The translations under genes were made by a program, and so were the position numbers. The notes beneath the pieces are model-generated. The model was not told the origin of the DNA. It made no database searches and saw only the letters and a list, made by a program, of their open reading frames with translations. This document shows, piece after piece, positions 49,961 through 63,100 of a stretch of 64,000 bases of DNA; the first letter of the stretch is position 1, and every line of letters begins with the position of its first letter. The stretch spans positions 62,001 to 126,000 of the forward strand of contig JAIXMP010000018.1 of NCBI GenBank assembly GCA_025677815.1, given 5' to 3'. The stretch is from Phascolomyces articulosus. Lineage: Eukaryota; Mucoromycota; Mucoromycetes; Mucorales; Lichtheimiaceae.

Positions 49961-52900
49961 TTAAACATCCTTAACAAGTCGTACAACCAAATCACCGGAA
50001 GAAAGTGAATCACCTTCTTCAATAGGTACCAATTCGACTTTACCAGCTACAGGTGTAGTTACTACGGTTTCCATCTTCATAGCACTCAGTACACAGACAG
50101 GATCACCAGCCTTAAGATGAGCACCTTCTTTGGCGCGTACTTCAATAACAACACCGGACATGGGAGCACCGACATCACCAGGATTGGATGATTTGGCCTT
50201 TTCACGAGTGACCTTTTCAATAGCAGCACTCTTATCCACAATGCTAATAGCACGAGCTTCACCATTCAATTCGAAATAAACATCACGACGACCGTCTCCA
50301 CTGATAGAACCCACAGCCAACAATTTAATAATCAAAGTCTTGCCCGTTTCGATTTCGATATGGAATTCTTCGCCCACTTCAGGTTTCATGAGGAAGTAAC
50401 GTGTAGGAATGACAGACAAATCACCATGTTGTTGGACCATATTACGATAATCTTCAAATACTTTGGGATACAAGGCAGCAGAAAGGACATCATAATCACG
50501 AATAGTGCTACCATATTTTTCGGTCAATTCTTCCTTGAGTTTAGCCAAATCCAAAGGTGCCATGGAAGCACCTGGACGACCATCAATACGTGGTAAATCC
50601 CGAATGATATTGGAACGCAAAGGTTCAGGGAATCCACCTACAGGTTGACCAAGATAACCTTGGAAGAATTCAACAACAGAGGTAGGGAAGGATAAAGTAC
50701 GAGCCCGTTCTTCCACATCTTTACCAGTCAAACTATTGGAGACCATGAATTGAGCCAAATCACCAACAACTTTACTGGAAGGTGTGACCTTGACAATATC
50801 ACCACACAATTGGTTGGCTTCTTCGTAAGCGATCTTGATTTGACGCCATTGTGTACCTAATCCCAATTGTTGTGCTTGGAACATCAAGTTGGTGTATTGA
50901 CCACCAGGCATTTCATGATCATAAACACCGGAGTCGGCGGATTTGACATTGGCTTCAAAGCAAGAGTACAAAAGACGAGCTTGTTCCCAGTATGAATTCA
51001 ATTTTTGAACATCTTCCATACGAATACCCGTACCCAAATTAGTTTGTTCCAAAGCAGCGACCAAAGCACCCATAGCAGGTTGAGAAGTCATGCCGGACAT
51101 GGAATCCATGGCAGCATCCACAGCATCAGCACCTGCAGCTGCAGCAGCCAACATGGAAGCTACACCAGTACCAGCAGTATCATGGGTATGAACATGAATA
51201 GGTAAATCAGGGAACTTTTCACGAATGGCACCCACCAGCATTTTAGCTGCTTCAGGTTTTAACAAACCGGCCATATCCTTGATACCCAAAATATGAATAC
51301 CTTCATTGACCAAATCTTGGGTCAATTGAAGATAATAATCCAATGTATATTTCTTCTTTTCAGGATTTGAGACATCACCGGAATAGCAAATGGCTGCTTC
51401 CACCACACCGCCGGCCTTCTTGACGGCATCAATACCTAATTTCATGTTTTCAACATAGTTGAGCGAATCAAAGACACGGAAAATATCCATACCCGCTTGC
51501 ACTGCTTTGGCACAGAAATCATAGACGACATTGTCAGGGTATGAAGTGTAACCAACAGCGTTGGCGCCACGTAATAACATTTGGAATGGAATGTTGGGTA
51601 CAGCTTGACGCAATTTAATCAAACGATCCCATGGATCTTCGTATAAGAATCGCATAGCAACATCAAAGGTGGCACCTCCCCACATTTCCAAAGAATAGGC
51701 ATTGGCAAGACCATGTGTTGTTGCAGGTGCAATACGTAATAAATCTATAATAAACAAAATACAATAAGAATGTGAATATTTCCATGACGTTAGGATTTGT
51801 TTTTATGCTTGTGAAAATACTAAAAACCGTAAACAAACATACCAATAGTTCGGACACGTGTTGCTAACAAACTCTGATGCGCATCGCGCCAGGTGGTGTC
51901 CATGATAAGCACACCAGGGTATTTTCTCACGGCCTTGGCAAATGCTTCAGGGCCTTCTTCCACCAATACCTTTCGCCAACCATCTTGTAACGGAGCAGAG
52001 GCATCACCATGACCCTTCTCACAATTATTACGCAAAACAGGAACTTCTATTTCATGATGTAATTGAGGATCACCTATTTGACCCTTGATTTGAGATCCAT
52101 TGACGACAACATCACCAAGATAACCCAACATACGTTGAGCACGATTTTGATAACGAACCAAACGGAAAAGATCAGGTGTATCATCAATAAAAGTAGTCCA
52201 ACAATTCCCATTAATAAATGTTTCATGGGTTAACAGACGTTGCAAGAAAGGAATGTTTGTTTTCACACCACGAATACGGAATTCCACCAAAGCACGTACA
52301 ATTTTGCGTCGCGCCACTTCATAGGTTGAACCAGAACATGTACATTTGACCAAAAGCGAATCATAATGTGGTGTAATAATTGCACCTGCATATCCAGCAC
52401 CACCATCCAAACGAACACCATTACCACCTGAAGAACGGTACACTTCAATCTTACCCGTATCCGGTTGGAAATTCAGTTCAGGATCTTCTGTTGTGACACG
52501 ACATTGAATAGCAAATCCACGTTGACGAATACGTTGTTGTGTTAATCCCAATTGAGGTAAAAGAGCACCAGCAGCAATTTGAATTTGAGCAGCCACAATA
52601 TCGATACCAGTAATTTCTTCAGTAATGGTATGTTCTACTTGGATACGTGGGTTGATTTCAATAAAATAATGTCGGTTTTGATTATCGACCAAGAATTCAG
52701 CCGTGCCGGCATTCTTGTATTTCACATGCTTGGCAATCTTGACGGCATCATTCAAGATAGCTTCACGAACTGTATTGTCCAAGTTTTTGGCGGGTGCAAT
52801 TTCAACGACCTTTTGATGACGACGTTGAACAGAACAATCACGTTCAAATAAATGCACCACGTTACCGGCACGATCGGCCAAGATTTGGACTTCAATATGA

Positions 52901-53914
52901 CGCGGCTTGTCGACAAAACGTTCAATAAAGACAGTACCGTCACCAAATGCTGATAATGCTTCCGATTTGGCACGTGTGAATGCATCTTCCAAAGACGCTT
53001 CATCGCGTACAACGCGCATACCACGTCCACCACCGCCCATGGCTGCCTTGATAATAATAGGAAACCCATGTTCTTTAATAAATGAAACGGCTTCAGAATA
53101 TTCACTCACTGGACCCGGTGTACCAGGTACTACAGGCACTTGACAATCCATGGCTATAATGGTGATGATATAAACAAATAAAGTTTTTCAATAAGGTTAA
53201 AGATCTTGAAACAATTCTTTTTCCCAAAACGTGTCATCCTCATGCCTGCCTCTCTCTTTTATATATAAACAAACAATTACCAATTTGTCTAGCTTTGGTT
53301 TTATCACCCAAATTTTCAATCACACTCGCGGCTGGACCAATGAATGTGATACCAGCTGCTTCCACCTTGCGTGCGAATTCTGCATTTTCAGACAAGAAAC
53401 CATAACCTGGATGAATCATAGCGACACCATGTTCTTTGGCAATACGAACGATTTCATCTTGAGCAAGGTATGCACCTACAGGTGTAAATTGCCCTAACTT
53501 ACCCACCTGGTAGGCTTCATCGGCCTATTTTTTTAAATCAAAAACCCATCCCAAAAAAAGCTCCGGTTAATGCAAAAAGACCGCACACCGCGATTTAAGA
53601 AAAAAAAATTCGGATTTTATATACCTTATAACGATGCATGGATAATCGATCTTCATATGAAAAAATAGCAATGGTACGCATGGAGAGTTCATGGGCCGTT
53701 CGAAAAACTCGAATAGCAATTTCCTATAAGCATGTTGGTCTTGTTTGTTATAAAGGATGATGACGATAGGATTACGTAAAGATGATAAAAAAAGGCGGGT
53801 GTCTAATAGAATCATACTTACACCACGATTCACCACCATCAACTTGCGAAGGTTACCCATCACTTCGCTGCTACGACGAATCGTTTCAACAGAATGTTCA
53901 CGATGAGGTGGCAT
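49961..53914 (-). CDS. PYC1: Pyruvate carboxylase, biotin-dependent, 5 exons
   Basis: Carboxylates pyruvate to oxaloacetate, the anaplerotic entry to the TCA cycle and gluconeogenesis. Exons are 53914-53822, 53723-53625, 53524-53281, 53153-51843 and 51744-49961; phases agree, 1,176 residues, the normal eukaryotic length. The biotin carboxylase domain begins at LRKLMVVNRGE and shows MIHPGYGFLSENAEF, the ATP-grasp glycine loop KAAMGGGGRGMR, and FIEINPRIQVEHTITE. The carboxyltransferase domain shows TTWRDAHQSLLATRVRT, LEMWGGATFDVAMRFL, FRVFDSLN and HVHTHDTAGTG. The C-terminal biotin carrier has LSAMKMETVV with the biotinylated Lys at about 1139. The N-terminus (MPPHREHSVETIRRSSE) is acidic-containing and short, so a cytosolic location like yeast Pyc is likely. 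Codon use is strongly biased, suggesting high expression. Confidence 0.97.
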
Positions 53915-54249
53915 ATTATAATATGACTAAGTTTTTTTAAGAAAAGAAAGGGATTGTTGGGAGCCAAAAAATGTTTGTTTGTTTTGAAGAAAAAAGAGGA
54001 AGAAATACGAAAAATCGAAAAAATCACAAATTATATAAAAATCAAGTAGAAAAAAAAAAGAAACGGGAAAATGCTGGGAAAATTGGTAAAAAAAAGGAAG
54101 TCAAGATTTCATTGGTCCAAATAACCCTTACTTTCCTTTTCAATACTATCAATAGAGATAGATAAGATCTAATGGCTAGCAATCAAACAAAAGCAACAAT
54201 ACATTATCAGTTTATAGATTTTATTATTATGATTATTCATAATGATGAT
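53915..54249. other. Intergenic region between PYC and the Kar9-like gene
   Basis: This 335-base A/G-rich spacer lies between two minus-strand genes and must hold the PYC promoter and the 3' end of the Kar9-like gene. It is rich in A-runs on the plus strand (T-runs on the transcribed side). I see no recognisable motif. Confidence 0.6.
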
Positions 54250-57200
54250 TCATTTAAAACGTGAGACAGCAATATCTGAAGTAGCAGCGGTCATCAAATT
54301 AGAATGATCTAACAAGAACATCTCAAGATCTTGCCATCCACCACCTACACGTACTAAAACTTTGTTTTGTGCAGGTGCCTTCCCCCTTCGTTGTGTATTA
54401 TTGTTGTCATAGGTCATTAATTTACATGTATACATTTTTCTTCCTCCTCCTACCGAAGGGTTCAATTCATTGCCAAAGAAATACCGCCCTCCACCCAAGG
54501 GTCCCTTTTGACATTTGACTGAAATAGGACTGGCATTGACGATACGACCGACTTCCATATCCAAAGGATCTTTTGGATTCGGGGTATAGATTTCGTGTCG
54601 ATGATGATTTAAAGGTTGTCCACGCATCAAGGAGAAATCATGATGTCCTTCTTCTGAAAGGCGTCGTCGTCGATATTGTGGTGAAGGTGCTCGCATCGGT
54701 ACATGGGTCATTCGAAAGGGAGAGGTAGTACGATGCATCAAGGCTGGCATGGATTGTTTCTTTTTTAATGAAGGGGATGTTTCATGGTGGTATGATTTTT
54801 GAAAAGACGCTGGAATCGGTGGCATTGGTGGCGGATGATGTTGCTGCATGGATGAACGTGGTCGTGGTATAAGACCTGGTGAAGCACATCGTAATGAACT
54901 TGAGCTGGGTGTTTTCGGTCTTGGAATCAATGAAGGGGTCATGGTACGACGTAATGGTGATACAGATCTTGGGTGATCTTCATTCGCAGGTACGGATAAT
55001 TGTTGCTGTCGTCCTAAACTACTCTTGGGTCGACTAGGAATATTAGGTGTGGTGGATTTACGTCGAGTATATCCTGGATTTGGTGTTTTGGATCGTGCTG
55101 GTATATCCACAGGTGTTTTAGGTCTATTGTTATGTTGTTGTTGTCCTATTCCTTGATCAACACTTTGTGCTCTTCTGGCTGTACGCATCAATGTACTTTT
55201 GGTGGGTTTCATCCAAGAGGCTTCTTCTTTATCATCACGTGAAGAGCTGGGTGGTACTCGGCTCTTCTTTGTTGTTGCAGTAGCAAAGGATCTTGATTCA
55301 TGGTAATGACTTGTTCCCATGGGTGTCATTGTTCTACGTGTACGCTGAGGATAATCCATCGAAGAGGATTCGGAAGCACTTGGTCGAATATCACGAGCAA
55401 ACGCCATAGAACTGGCTGCACGCGGTGGATGCTGTGTTACTCCTTTATGATGATGTGTTCGACCACCGCTGCTTGGTGTAACACTTCGAACACCTCCCAA
55501 GACACGTCGATAACTCTCTTGGTCTTGATAATAACTACTTTGATGATGATTTGTTTTCGGTAATGTGTTGTTGTTATGACTGCTCTTGACTCGTATCAAA
55601 TTTTCACCTCCTTGAAAAGAAGGAGGTTCTGGACTTTTATAACGTATACTTCGCCAACCGGATGTACTATTCGCTGTGGTTCCCATAGAATTAGATTGCA
55701 TCATGCCTTCTGTCAACATACGTTCGGTTTCAGGTAAATCTTTGTTACGTAGAGTATCCATGGATATCTTTAATGTAGACCATCGTTGCATCATAGCATT
55801 ATGACGTTTACTGGTACCATTATCACGTGCCACACGGGACACAATACCACTTCCCAGCATACCAAGCATTTTTCCAATAGAGGGAGTATAGTATTTATAT
55901 TTGGCTTCAAAGTTCTTTTCCACCGATCGAAACTTTTCACGATCAACAGGTGGTGGTAGTAATGATGTAGTGGTGGATGATGATGATGACGAAGAAGAAT
56001 GTTGTTGATGACGATGAGGAAAACTCCGTAAAATAGTTTTGGATAGTCGATTGAATGCATTCCCACCACTACCTTGTTGTTGATGATGATGTGAATGTTG
56101 TGGTGAAGAAGGAGCAGAAGATCCGTACCATTCTCGTACTTGATCAATCATGGTATAACATTGAGTCACTGTTTTATCAAGTCCATCAATCATGACATCG
56201 ACTTGATCTGCCACTTGTCGAAATACAATCAGCCAACGATCTTCTTTGAGTTCTTCTTTGAGATCATCAATTTCAATACGTAATGTTTCCCAACGATGTT
56301 GTACCATATGATGTTTCCGTGTCAACATACCAGAAGGATCTTCAGGTGGTGCGCGGGAGGTCATACTAGCATAGATACGTTGAACATCATTAAATAAAGG
56401 TTCGACTCTACTATCAATGTCTGCTAAAATATGGTCATCACGCGGCGCTGATACAACTGACATGGGATCATTGAATAAATGGGTGGTAGATGTATTGATG
56501 GTGGAAGAGGATAAAATGGTGGTCGTTGTTGTGGCTGTTGTTGTAGTGGAAGGAGAAAATAAACTACTTGTCGCGCTAATAGGCGAACTCATGGATTCAC
56601 TGGATGTATCCATACAAGAAGACAGTGTATTGTTGTGATGCTGATGCGTATTTGCTGCAGAAGCAACACCCGTAGCACTAGAAGCAGCAGCAGCAGCATG
56701 TCGCTTCTCCTGAAATTGAAACATCATAATCGACAAATCATCAATTTGCTGCAGCACGTTTTCCATGAGTAACGTAAGCTCCTTTTTCTCGTTCATCATA
56801 TCCAATTGTTGAAGCACCGACTTCATGAAATGCTGCACGCCAGACCATTCGCTTTGGATTTTGGTAATAGACATGCGTGGATGCATTTTCTTGGTATTCA
56901 TCATTACATGAGGATGATGATCTTCTTCCATTTCCAATTTATCTTCCACAATATGACCCACTTCAATTAAAATGGACATTAAAGGTTCCATACGATCAAA
57001 CGTCAAGACTAATAATTTATCATCAAAAGAAGAAAAGAAATCCGTTTGATCTTCCTTTAATGCCATTTCCAAAGTAAACACAGCCATTTGCGCTGTATCT
57101 AACCATTGGGTCATTTTCTCCATACAGGCATCAAAAGAATCCATGACTTGGGTGAATGATAAGTTTTCATGTAGGTTAAGAATCGTATTGATTTCCTTGT

Positions 57201-57330
57201 CAGGTAAAGGTGTTGCACCTAACCGAGAAAATACGGAATCTTCCGATTGCATCGATATAGAGGGTTTCACTGAAAGTGGTGGGAGGAGCTGTTGTTGCGT
57301 TGTTGCAGTAGTGGTAGTAGTAGTTGCCAT
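54250..57330 (-). CDS. Kar9-like protein with C-terminal GAS2/GAR microtubule-binding domain
   Basis: A single-exon 1,026-residue protein. After a Thr/Gln-rich start, residues ~40-560 form a helical region (for example LSFTQVMDSFDACMEKMTQW and FRQVADQVDVMIDGLDKT) that I assign to the Kar9 family on its pattern. Kar9 links Bim1/EB1-bound microtubule ends to myosin and orients spindles and nuclei. Residues ~600-900 are basic, Ser/Pro-rich and disordered. They contain SLIPRPKTP near 800, a match to the SxIP motif that binds EB1, and related GLIPRP and NIPSRP repeats. Residues ~925-1010 form a GAR domain with FFGNEL, KVLVRVGGGWQDLEMFLLDH, as in Gas2 and spectraplakins. The long intron-less frame contrasts with its intron-rich neighbours. 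The GAR call is firm; the Kar9 assignment is moderate. Confidence 0.8.
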   Translation of the reverse strand: MATTTTTTATTQQQLLPPLSVKPSISMQSEDSVFSRLGATPLPDKEINTILNLHENLSFTQVMDSFDACMEKMTQWLDTAQMAVFTLEMALKEDQTDFFSSFDDKLLVLTFDRMEPLMSILIEVGHIVEDKLEMEEDHHPHVMMNTKKMHPRMSITKIQSEWSGVQHFMKSVLQQLDMMNEKKELTLLMENVLQQIDDLSIMMFQFQEKRHAAAAASSATGVASAANTHQHHNNTLSSCMDTSSESMSSPISATSSLFSPSTTTTATTTTTILSSSTINTSTTHLFNDPMSVVSAPRDDHILADIDSRVEPLFNDVQRIYASMTSRAPPEDPSGMLTRKHHMVQHRWETLRIEIDDLKEELKEDRWLIVFRQVADQVDVMIDGLDKTVTQCYTMIDQVREWYGSSAPSSPQHSHHHQQQGSGGNAFNRLSKTILRSFPHRHQQHSSSSSSSSTTTSLLPPPVDREKFRSVEKNFEAKYKYYTPSIGKMLGMLGSGIVSRVARDNGTSKRHNAMMQRWSTLKISMDTLRNKDLPETERMLTEGMMQSNSMGTTANSTSGWRSIRYKSPEPPSFQGGENLIRVKSSHNNNTLPKTNHHQSSYYQDQESYRRVLGGVRSVTPSSGGRTHHHKGVTQHPPRAASSMAFARDIRPSASESSSMDYPQRTRRTMTPMGTSHYHESRSFATATTKKSRVPPSSSRDDKEEASWMKPTKSTLMRTARRAQSVDQGIGQQQHNNRPKTPVDIPARSKTPNPGYTRRKSTTPNIPSRPKSSLGRQQQLSVPANEDHPRSVSPLRRTMTPSLIPRPKTPSSSSLRCASPGLIPRPRSSMQQHHPPPMPPIPASFQKSYHHETSPSLKKKQSMPALMHRTTSPFRMTHVPMRAPSPQYRRRRLSEEGHHDFSLMRGQPLNHHRHEIYTPNPKDPLDMEVGRIVNASPISVKCQKGPLGGGRYFFGNELNPSVGGGRKMYTCKLMTYDNNNTQRRGKAPAQNKVLVRVGGGWQDLEMFLLDHSNLMTAATSDIAVSRFK

Positions 57331-58599
57331 GGTGGGTTAAACTAATTTTAATCGGATATTGGAGAATAAAAGGGTAATGGATATATTTACATGCTAAAAG
57401 AATAAAATGAAAAAGTTATTAAAGCCGGTGATTTTTTTTTTCGTTGTTGTTGTTATATCCACACTTACCAAATAGGTTATATGAGAATATGAAATGATAA
57501 AATATAATATGAGGGTATCAAAATGCAAAATATATATAAAAGGATGAAATTAAGAATGAAGAATGAAAAAAGAGAATGAGTTTAATGAAATTTTAAAACA
57601 AGCATGAGGTGGATGAGTAAAAGAAAAGAAGAGGAGGTAAAGGTAAGTAAGGCAAAGACCTACAAAAAAAAAAGAACTTTTTTTTTGGACCGCGTGGAGT
57701 TCCCTTTTGCTCACTTTTTTTTTTTGTGTGATATTAATGCTAATAAAATCGTTTTTTATATTTTAAATCATGAAATCATGTGATGAATATACTAATCATT
57801 GTTGCTATGGTAATGATTCTTTTGCTTTGTTGTTATGGAAACGGCATTAGCAACCTATTATATTATTATTTCTTAATATACTTTCTTTATACATCATCCT
57901 CTCCCCCTTATTTTGTTGATGTATGTTTTTACGTTTTACCCCCCCTTAAACAAAGTGTGCGTTCAGAAAAACTGTTCTTTTCCGCCAAGTCTCTCCTGAT
58001 GATGAATGATGATGGTAACACGAGAACATTTACCTTCGGAGGACCCGTTCCGTTGTTGGGTAATATATACAGAAAATAAATAGATGATAACAGTCTCAGT
58101 TACTTGCTGGTGGATGGATAAATAGATGATGATGATGATGATGACGGGTGGATAATAAATGATATAAATACCCTGCAGGTATCAAATTGAGTTTGACAGT
58201 TTATACATTGGGGTGGGGAGATTAGTAGTCATCATCTGGCTATTATTATTATCAAGTAACTGTTACTACAATAACTATTATTTTAAACACAAACTCCTCT
58301 CTTTTCTCCCTTTCTTCTTGCCATCCATAAATAATAATAATAATATAAATAATAAATAAATAAAATAGGAGCAAAAAGTATAATCTATCACTTACGATTA
58401 TCGTATAATAATATATATATAGTGATGCTAAACAACATGTCCCACCTTATTACATGTAGTTGATCAATAATTGAATTATTTTACATTATACAACACCTTC
58501 AAGTAATTGGTAATAAAATAATGACTGGACATGAAAAAATTGTGGTCTATAAATATAGATCATCAAGATACTTCATTGTTGACCCTCCAACTTTTACAT

Positions 58600-58637
<38 letters not shown>

Positions 58638-59411
58638 CGGCTGACATATATTCATCTATCTATTACTTATTAACAGAGCAGTGGTTATATGCCCTGCGGA
58701 CGCCATCCATCTCACACGTATTTTATTAATAAATCCGGATTTGATACCTGTTTGGTAGTTACTAGCTTACTAATATTATTACCATATTCGTATTTATAAC
58801 CTTCTATTATATGACTTTTAAACTTCCAGTTGTTATTACTTATCTACCCAATATCCTTTTTCTTCATCGTCGAATGAATAATTGAAACGCTTTGTTTCTC
58901 TACTCCTTGAAAGACAATCAGAATGAATGATATGTAATATAATAATAATATGATTCATCATCGGCTTAGCGAGATTGAGTTTTCTTCTCCCTATATCATT
59001 CCCCTTTCTTGTTTGATATATTTATTACATATACATTTATGAAATCCCATGTAGATTATTATGTGGCTTTACATGTTATAAATATTAGGATTCTTTTCTC
59101 CTTGTTCACTTAGTCCCATATTTTTTCTTTTGCTACCGATGTTTATACCTATCTATATCCAATTAATATCGATCAAGAACCACAATAACAAACAGGTTTT
59201 TTAATAACACCATTGATTTTCTATCCACTTTAGTTCCTACACACTAGCAAAGATATACATCCATCCAACGAATATTTAAAATGGGAAAAAGTCCAAATTT
59301 GGGTGTGGAGTTTAAATGATGACGTCGGTACTGGTTAAGTTGACCTTTTTTTTTACCAGCTCAAGAATTATTCAGTGCAACCAAACCTACATATACACAC
59401 AAAAAAAAATA
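57331..59411. other. 2-kb gene-free region
   Basis: This is the promoter side of the Kar9-like gene at its left end and of the complex I subunit gene at its right end. Short frames such as 57780-58079 have noncoding composition. It contains AATA repeats, a GATGAT run near 58124-58144 and a 29-base A-run at 58602. I see no RNA gene. Confidence 0.55.
58602..58630. repeat. 29-base poly(A) tract
   Basis: This is the longest mononucleotide run in the window. The sequence before it is unremarkable, so whether it marks a retroposed insertion cannot be told from one copy. Confidence 0.9.
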
Positions 59412-59937
59412 ATGTTGGCTAGAGCCCTTGCACGATCCTCGAGACTTACCACTCGTCCAACTTTAATGCGCCGTGGTGGTGGTGGTGGTACTCCTTCATG
59501 GAACGAACCTGGAGGTTACCTTTTCAGTGAAAAGGTAATTTGAAAAAACTTGAATAAATTAAAGAATGAATCATTGGAGAATGGAATATTTTTTTTTGTC
59601 GGAATGGCGAACGAACAACAACATACACGACCAATTATATTAATTACGATATTCTATACAAAAAAAATTGTACCATGTAGACCCGTGTCAAGGAAGAATG
59701 GGAAAGCATTTACTATTGGGGTATGGGTGGCGGTTTCGTCTTGATGGGCCTCGCCTTGTACTATAAGCCTGATACCAGGTAAAAGAACAGACCTTATTTT
59801 TTTCTTTCTCTAATGTAGTTTAAAATAGTGGATATTAACAATAAGATTTTTTTAGTGTCACTACTTGGGCTACCAAGGAAGCTGAAAAGCAATTGAAGGA
59901 AAAGGGTATTAAGCTCGACTTTGAAAAGACCGCTTAA
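59412..59937 (+). CDS. Mitochondrial complex I subunit ESSS (NDUFB11 family), 3 exons
   Basis: An accessory membrane-arm subunit of NADH:ubiquinone oxidoreductase. Exons are 59412-59534, 59681-59778 and 59856-59937, giving 100 residues with agreeing phases. The first ~25 residues (MLARALARSSRLTTRPTLMR) form a clear mitochondrial presequence, followed by a Gly run and PSWNEPGGYLFSEK. The family core follows: EEWESIYYWGMGGGFVLMGL with one membrane segment, YYKPDTS, and TWATKEAEKQLKEKG. The order Trp-rich amphipathic stretch, membrane helix, YKPDTS, TWA is diagnostic of ESSS/NDUFB11. The start is the ATG that opens the presequence. Its presence shows that the organism has respiratory complex I. 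It lies convergent with the next gene, stops 171 bases apart. Confidence 0.9.
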
Positions 59938-60108
59938 GTATATAAATATACTCCTTTCTTTTGTTCTTTTGTTAGACCACAGCCAACTTATACATCTCTA
60001 TAATAAAATAAGACGTCAAATACACACAAAAACAATAGACCAGTCGATTTCATATGGGTATAATATTTATATAATTATATATATTTCTTTCTCCCTCTAT
60101 CTGATATA

Positions 60109-63100
60109 CTATAATGATAGTGATGGATGTACAATACGACTTTTAGGCCTTGATGAAGTGGAGGATGAAGAAGTGGAGGAGGCGCCAATAGAAGATGAAG
60201 AGGAGGATAACATAAATGACGAAGTATTAGGACGATGGCGAGGATAATGATGGCGAGAGGAATTAGAGTTAGGAGGTGGAGGAGGGGATGGAGCATTAGG
60301 ATCTAAATGAAGACTGCCCGTTGAAACAGAACGTAAACTGGCCTTTTTAACAGCTCTATCGCGTTCAATAAGATATTCGGTATAAGTGCGCCAAAGTTTT
60401 CGTGGAAATAATACGACTGTTCGACCCCATTTTAATATACAAATGATAATCCAGACAAGCAATGCAAATACTATATAATATCATATATCCATTATATGAG
60501 TATGGTGTCATCTATACAAAGTATTGTACTTTTTTAATCCAACAAATGAACTTACATGTGAGTAAATAGGAAAGTAAAGCATATCCCGTATCAAGCCATG
60601 GGTTTTTAGCACGATTCGCAAGAATAGATTCTACATCCACTTCCAATTTTTTGAGCTGAACAATAATAAAACTTAGTGAAAATCAAAGTAAAAAAATGTA
60701 TTGTGTCATGTAAAAAAAAAAAAAAAAAACTTACAGCAGAATAATGTGTTTCAGGAATATCTTTAATATAAGAAGACATGCGTTGCCTTGTATCGTTAAT
60801 ATCGATTTGTATATCACGAATCAATTCTTCAGTCATTTGCAATTCACGTTTAAATTCAGTCATTTCACTTTCCAACGCTGAGACACCTAAACGTACTTCT
60901 TCTTGACGATAATCAAATGGATTAACAGAGTTATAGGGTAGGTCATGGGAGACATGGGGATCCAATAAAAAAGAAGAAGCAGCGCGTCGAATAGAAGAAG
61001 AGGGACGTCGTTGTTGATTTGGAGAAGAAGAACATGTAGATGATAAAGTGGTTGTAGTTGTACTGGAGGATTGTGTTTGAAGTGAAAAGGCTGATCGCTT
61101 TTTCTTGATTTCTTCTTCCACTACGGCAGCGGCTGCTTCTTTGATACTGTGGATACTTTTGCTGGATGTTTGTCGACTGTTGCTGTTGGCAGGACTTGGC
61201 CATGGAGAATGGAAAGATTCATGGCCATCGTCGTGAAAGGTTAATGCATCCATGGCTTGTTTGTTTTCGTTCATGAATTGCTATTCAATGTCGTTTCAAA
61301 TTCCTGTTTTAGTGTTTTTTTTTCTTGCAACAGATAAACATAAAGTATAGAACATTTATTGTTTTTACCTTTGAATCTTGTGTCAGTTTTTGCAGAGCTT
61401 CAATTCGACGATCCACTTTCCCCAAGAGCATTTGCATATCTTCTGAATGATTGTTTCTATATATTTTACATATTTGTTATTATTATACATTCCGAGAGTC
61501 TGGGGAAGTATCCAACTTCGATGACTATCAACTTACTCTTCATCGTCGATTTCATCACCCAAAATAGACACATGTAAATCCAACAGATATCCTACTATTA
61601 TCCAACCCCCTCCAAATCAGTTGCCTAGAAATACATATAACCAATGTCCTTATTCTATTCTCCACATACCATTTTTCATTGAATTACCATCCGTCAAATG
61701 CACCAATTTAACGAACTCTGCCCTATCTGACCGACTTGCACGTACTGTAGCGATTCTTTTTGTCATGATGGACTCATTATCATCTGCACTATCATAGGGA
61801 ATAGTAATACTTGAAACCAAATCCGATGCATCAACAATATCTTCCTCCAGATCTTCCTCTTCCTCTTCATCTTTGTAAATTTTCACGCGTCGATCTTCAA
61901 TTTGTATTTTCCCTTGTTTTTCATATTCACGAAGTAAGCCTAGCACTTCAGGAGGTAATGTATCATAATCCAGTAGGATATGTTTTTCTTCCTCTTGAGG
62001 TTCTCCAGAGACTCGTCCCTTTTCTTCCTCTTCTTCACTGGTGATAGCGCCATAAGCTACACTACTTCGATTACTAGCAATCTCTTCTGATTTCTTGACA
62101 TTGTCGTCACTTTGATCAGTATCATCGTGATGGTGAAGGACATCGGATGCGAGTATATTATTATTGTGACCACTGGAGATAAGCTAATAAATAAACAAAA
62201 CAAGAGTGAGTTTGTTTGCTTTGTCTTTTCCTTAAAAAATTGATTCTTTATCTAATTGTATAAATTACCTCTGGTGACGAAAACAACGGTGTATCATCTG
62301 GTGTTCGAATACTATCCAAAGAATGCCGTCGTTGAAACTGTAATTTGCTGGGATGTTTATGATTCGGTGACGAAGTAGAAGGAGCAATCATTTTAGCTGC
62401 TTCGGAGGATGTACGTCGATGTTGTTGTTGTTGGGGTAACTGCTGACTTGCTATGCCTTTTTGTTTCATTGCCATAGGAGTGGAAAACTTTCGATGGATA
62501 TGCTGATTCATACCATCATCGGAACTCGATTCACTTGTGGGAGCAGCTACACTGATAGGATGATGATGAGCAGACATGAATTGTTTGGTTGTATCTATAA
62601 TTATATTGGATCCACCACTTCCTGTGGTCGTGGTTGTCATGGCACTACTGTTATTACTGCTATGATGGCTTCCATCACGTATCATGAACGAGGCTTCATT
62701 GTTCTCCAACGACATCGTTCGATTTTTTCCTTTGTCACGTTTAATTAAATGTTTATACCAAGATCGTCGATTCTCATTGGTACTACCTAAATTGTTGGTA
62801 TTTCTGTTGGAGGGGGATGGTGTGGATACAGAAGGTCGTGTAGGTGATGGATAGTTATTATTAACATTACTACTGTTATTGTTGTTGTTGTTATTCAAGG
62901 TCGATGTAGATATAGTAGGTAAATGCTCAGTACTCGAAAATGTTCGATCCTCTTTTGGTTTCACACGGCGATGGTGATGATGATATTTATGGCTACTACT
63001 ATTACTACCGCCACTACTACTGGTATTGGTCGTACGATCGGGCAAATGAGCTGTCATCTTTGTTAAATTGAGAATATCTTCATTGGATACAGCTAGTAAT

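Noticed and set aside
57780..58079. 99-codon plus-strand frame downstream of the Kar9-like start
   Set aside because: It has hydrophobic Tyr/Phe/Leu composition typical of AT-rich promoter DNA and no partner exon.
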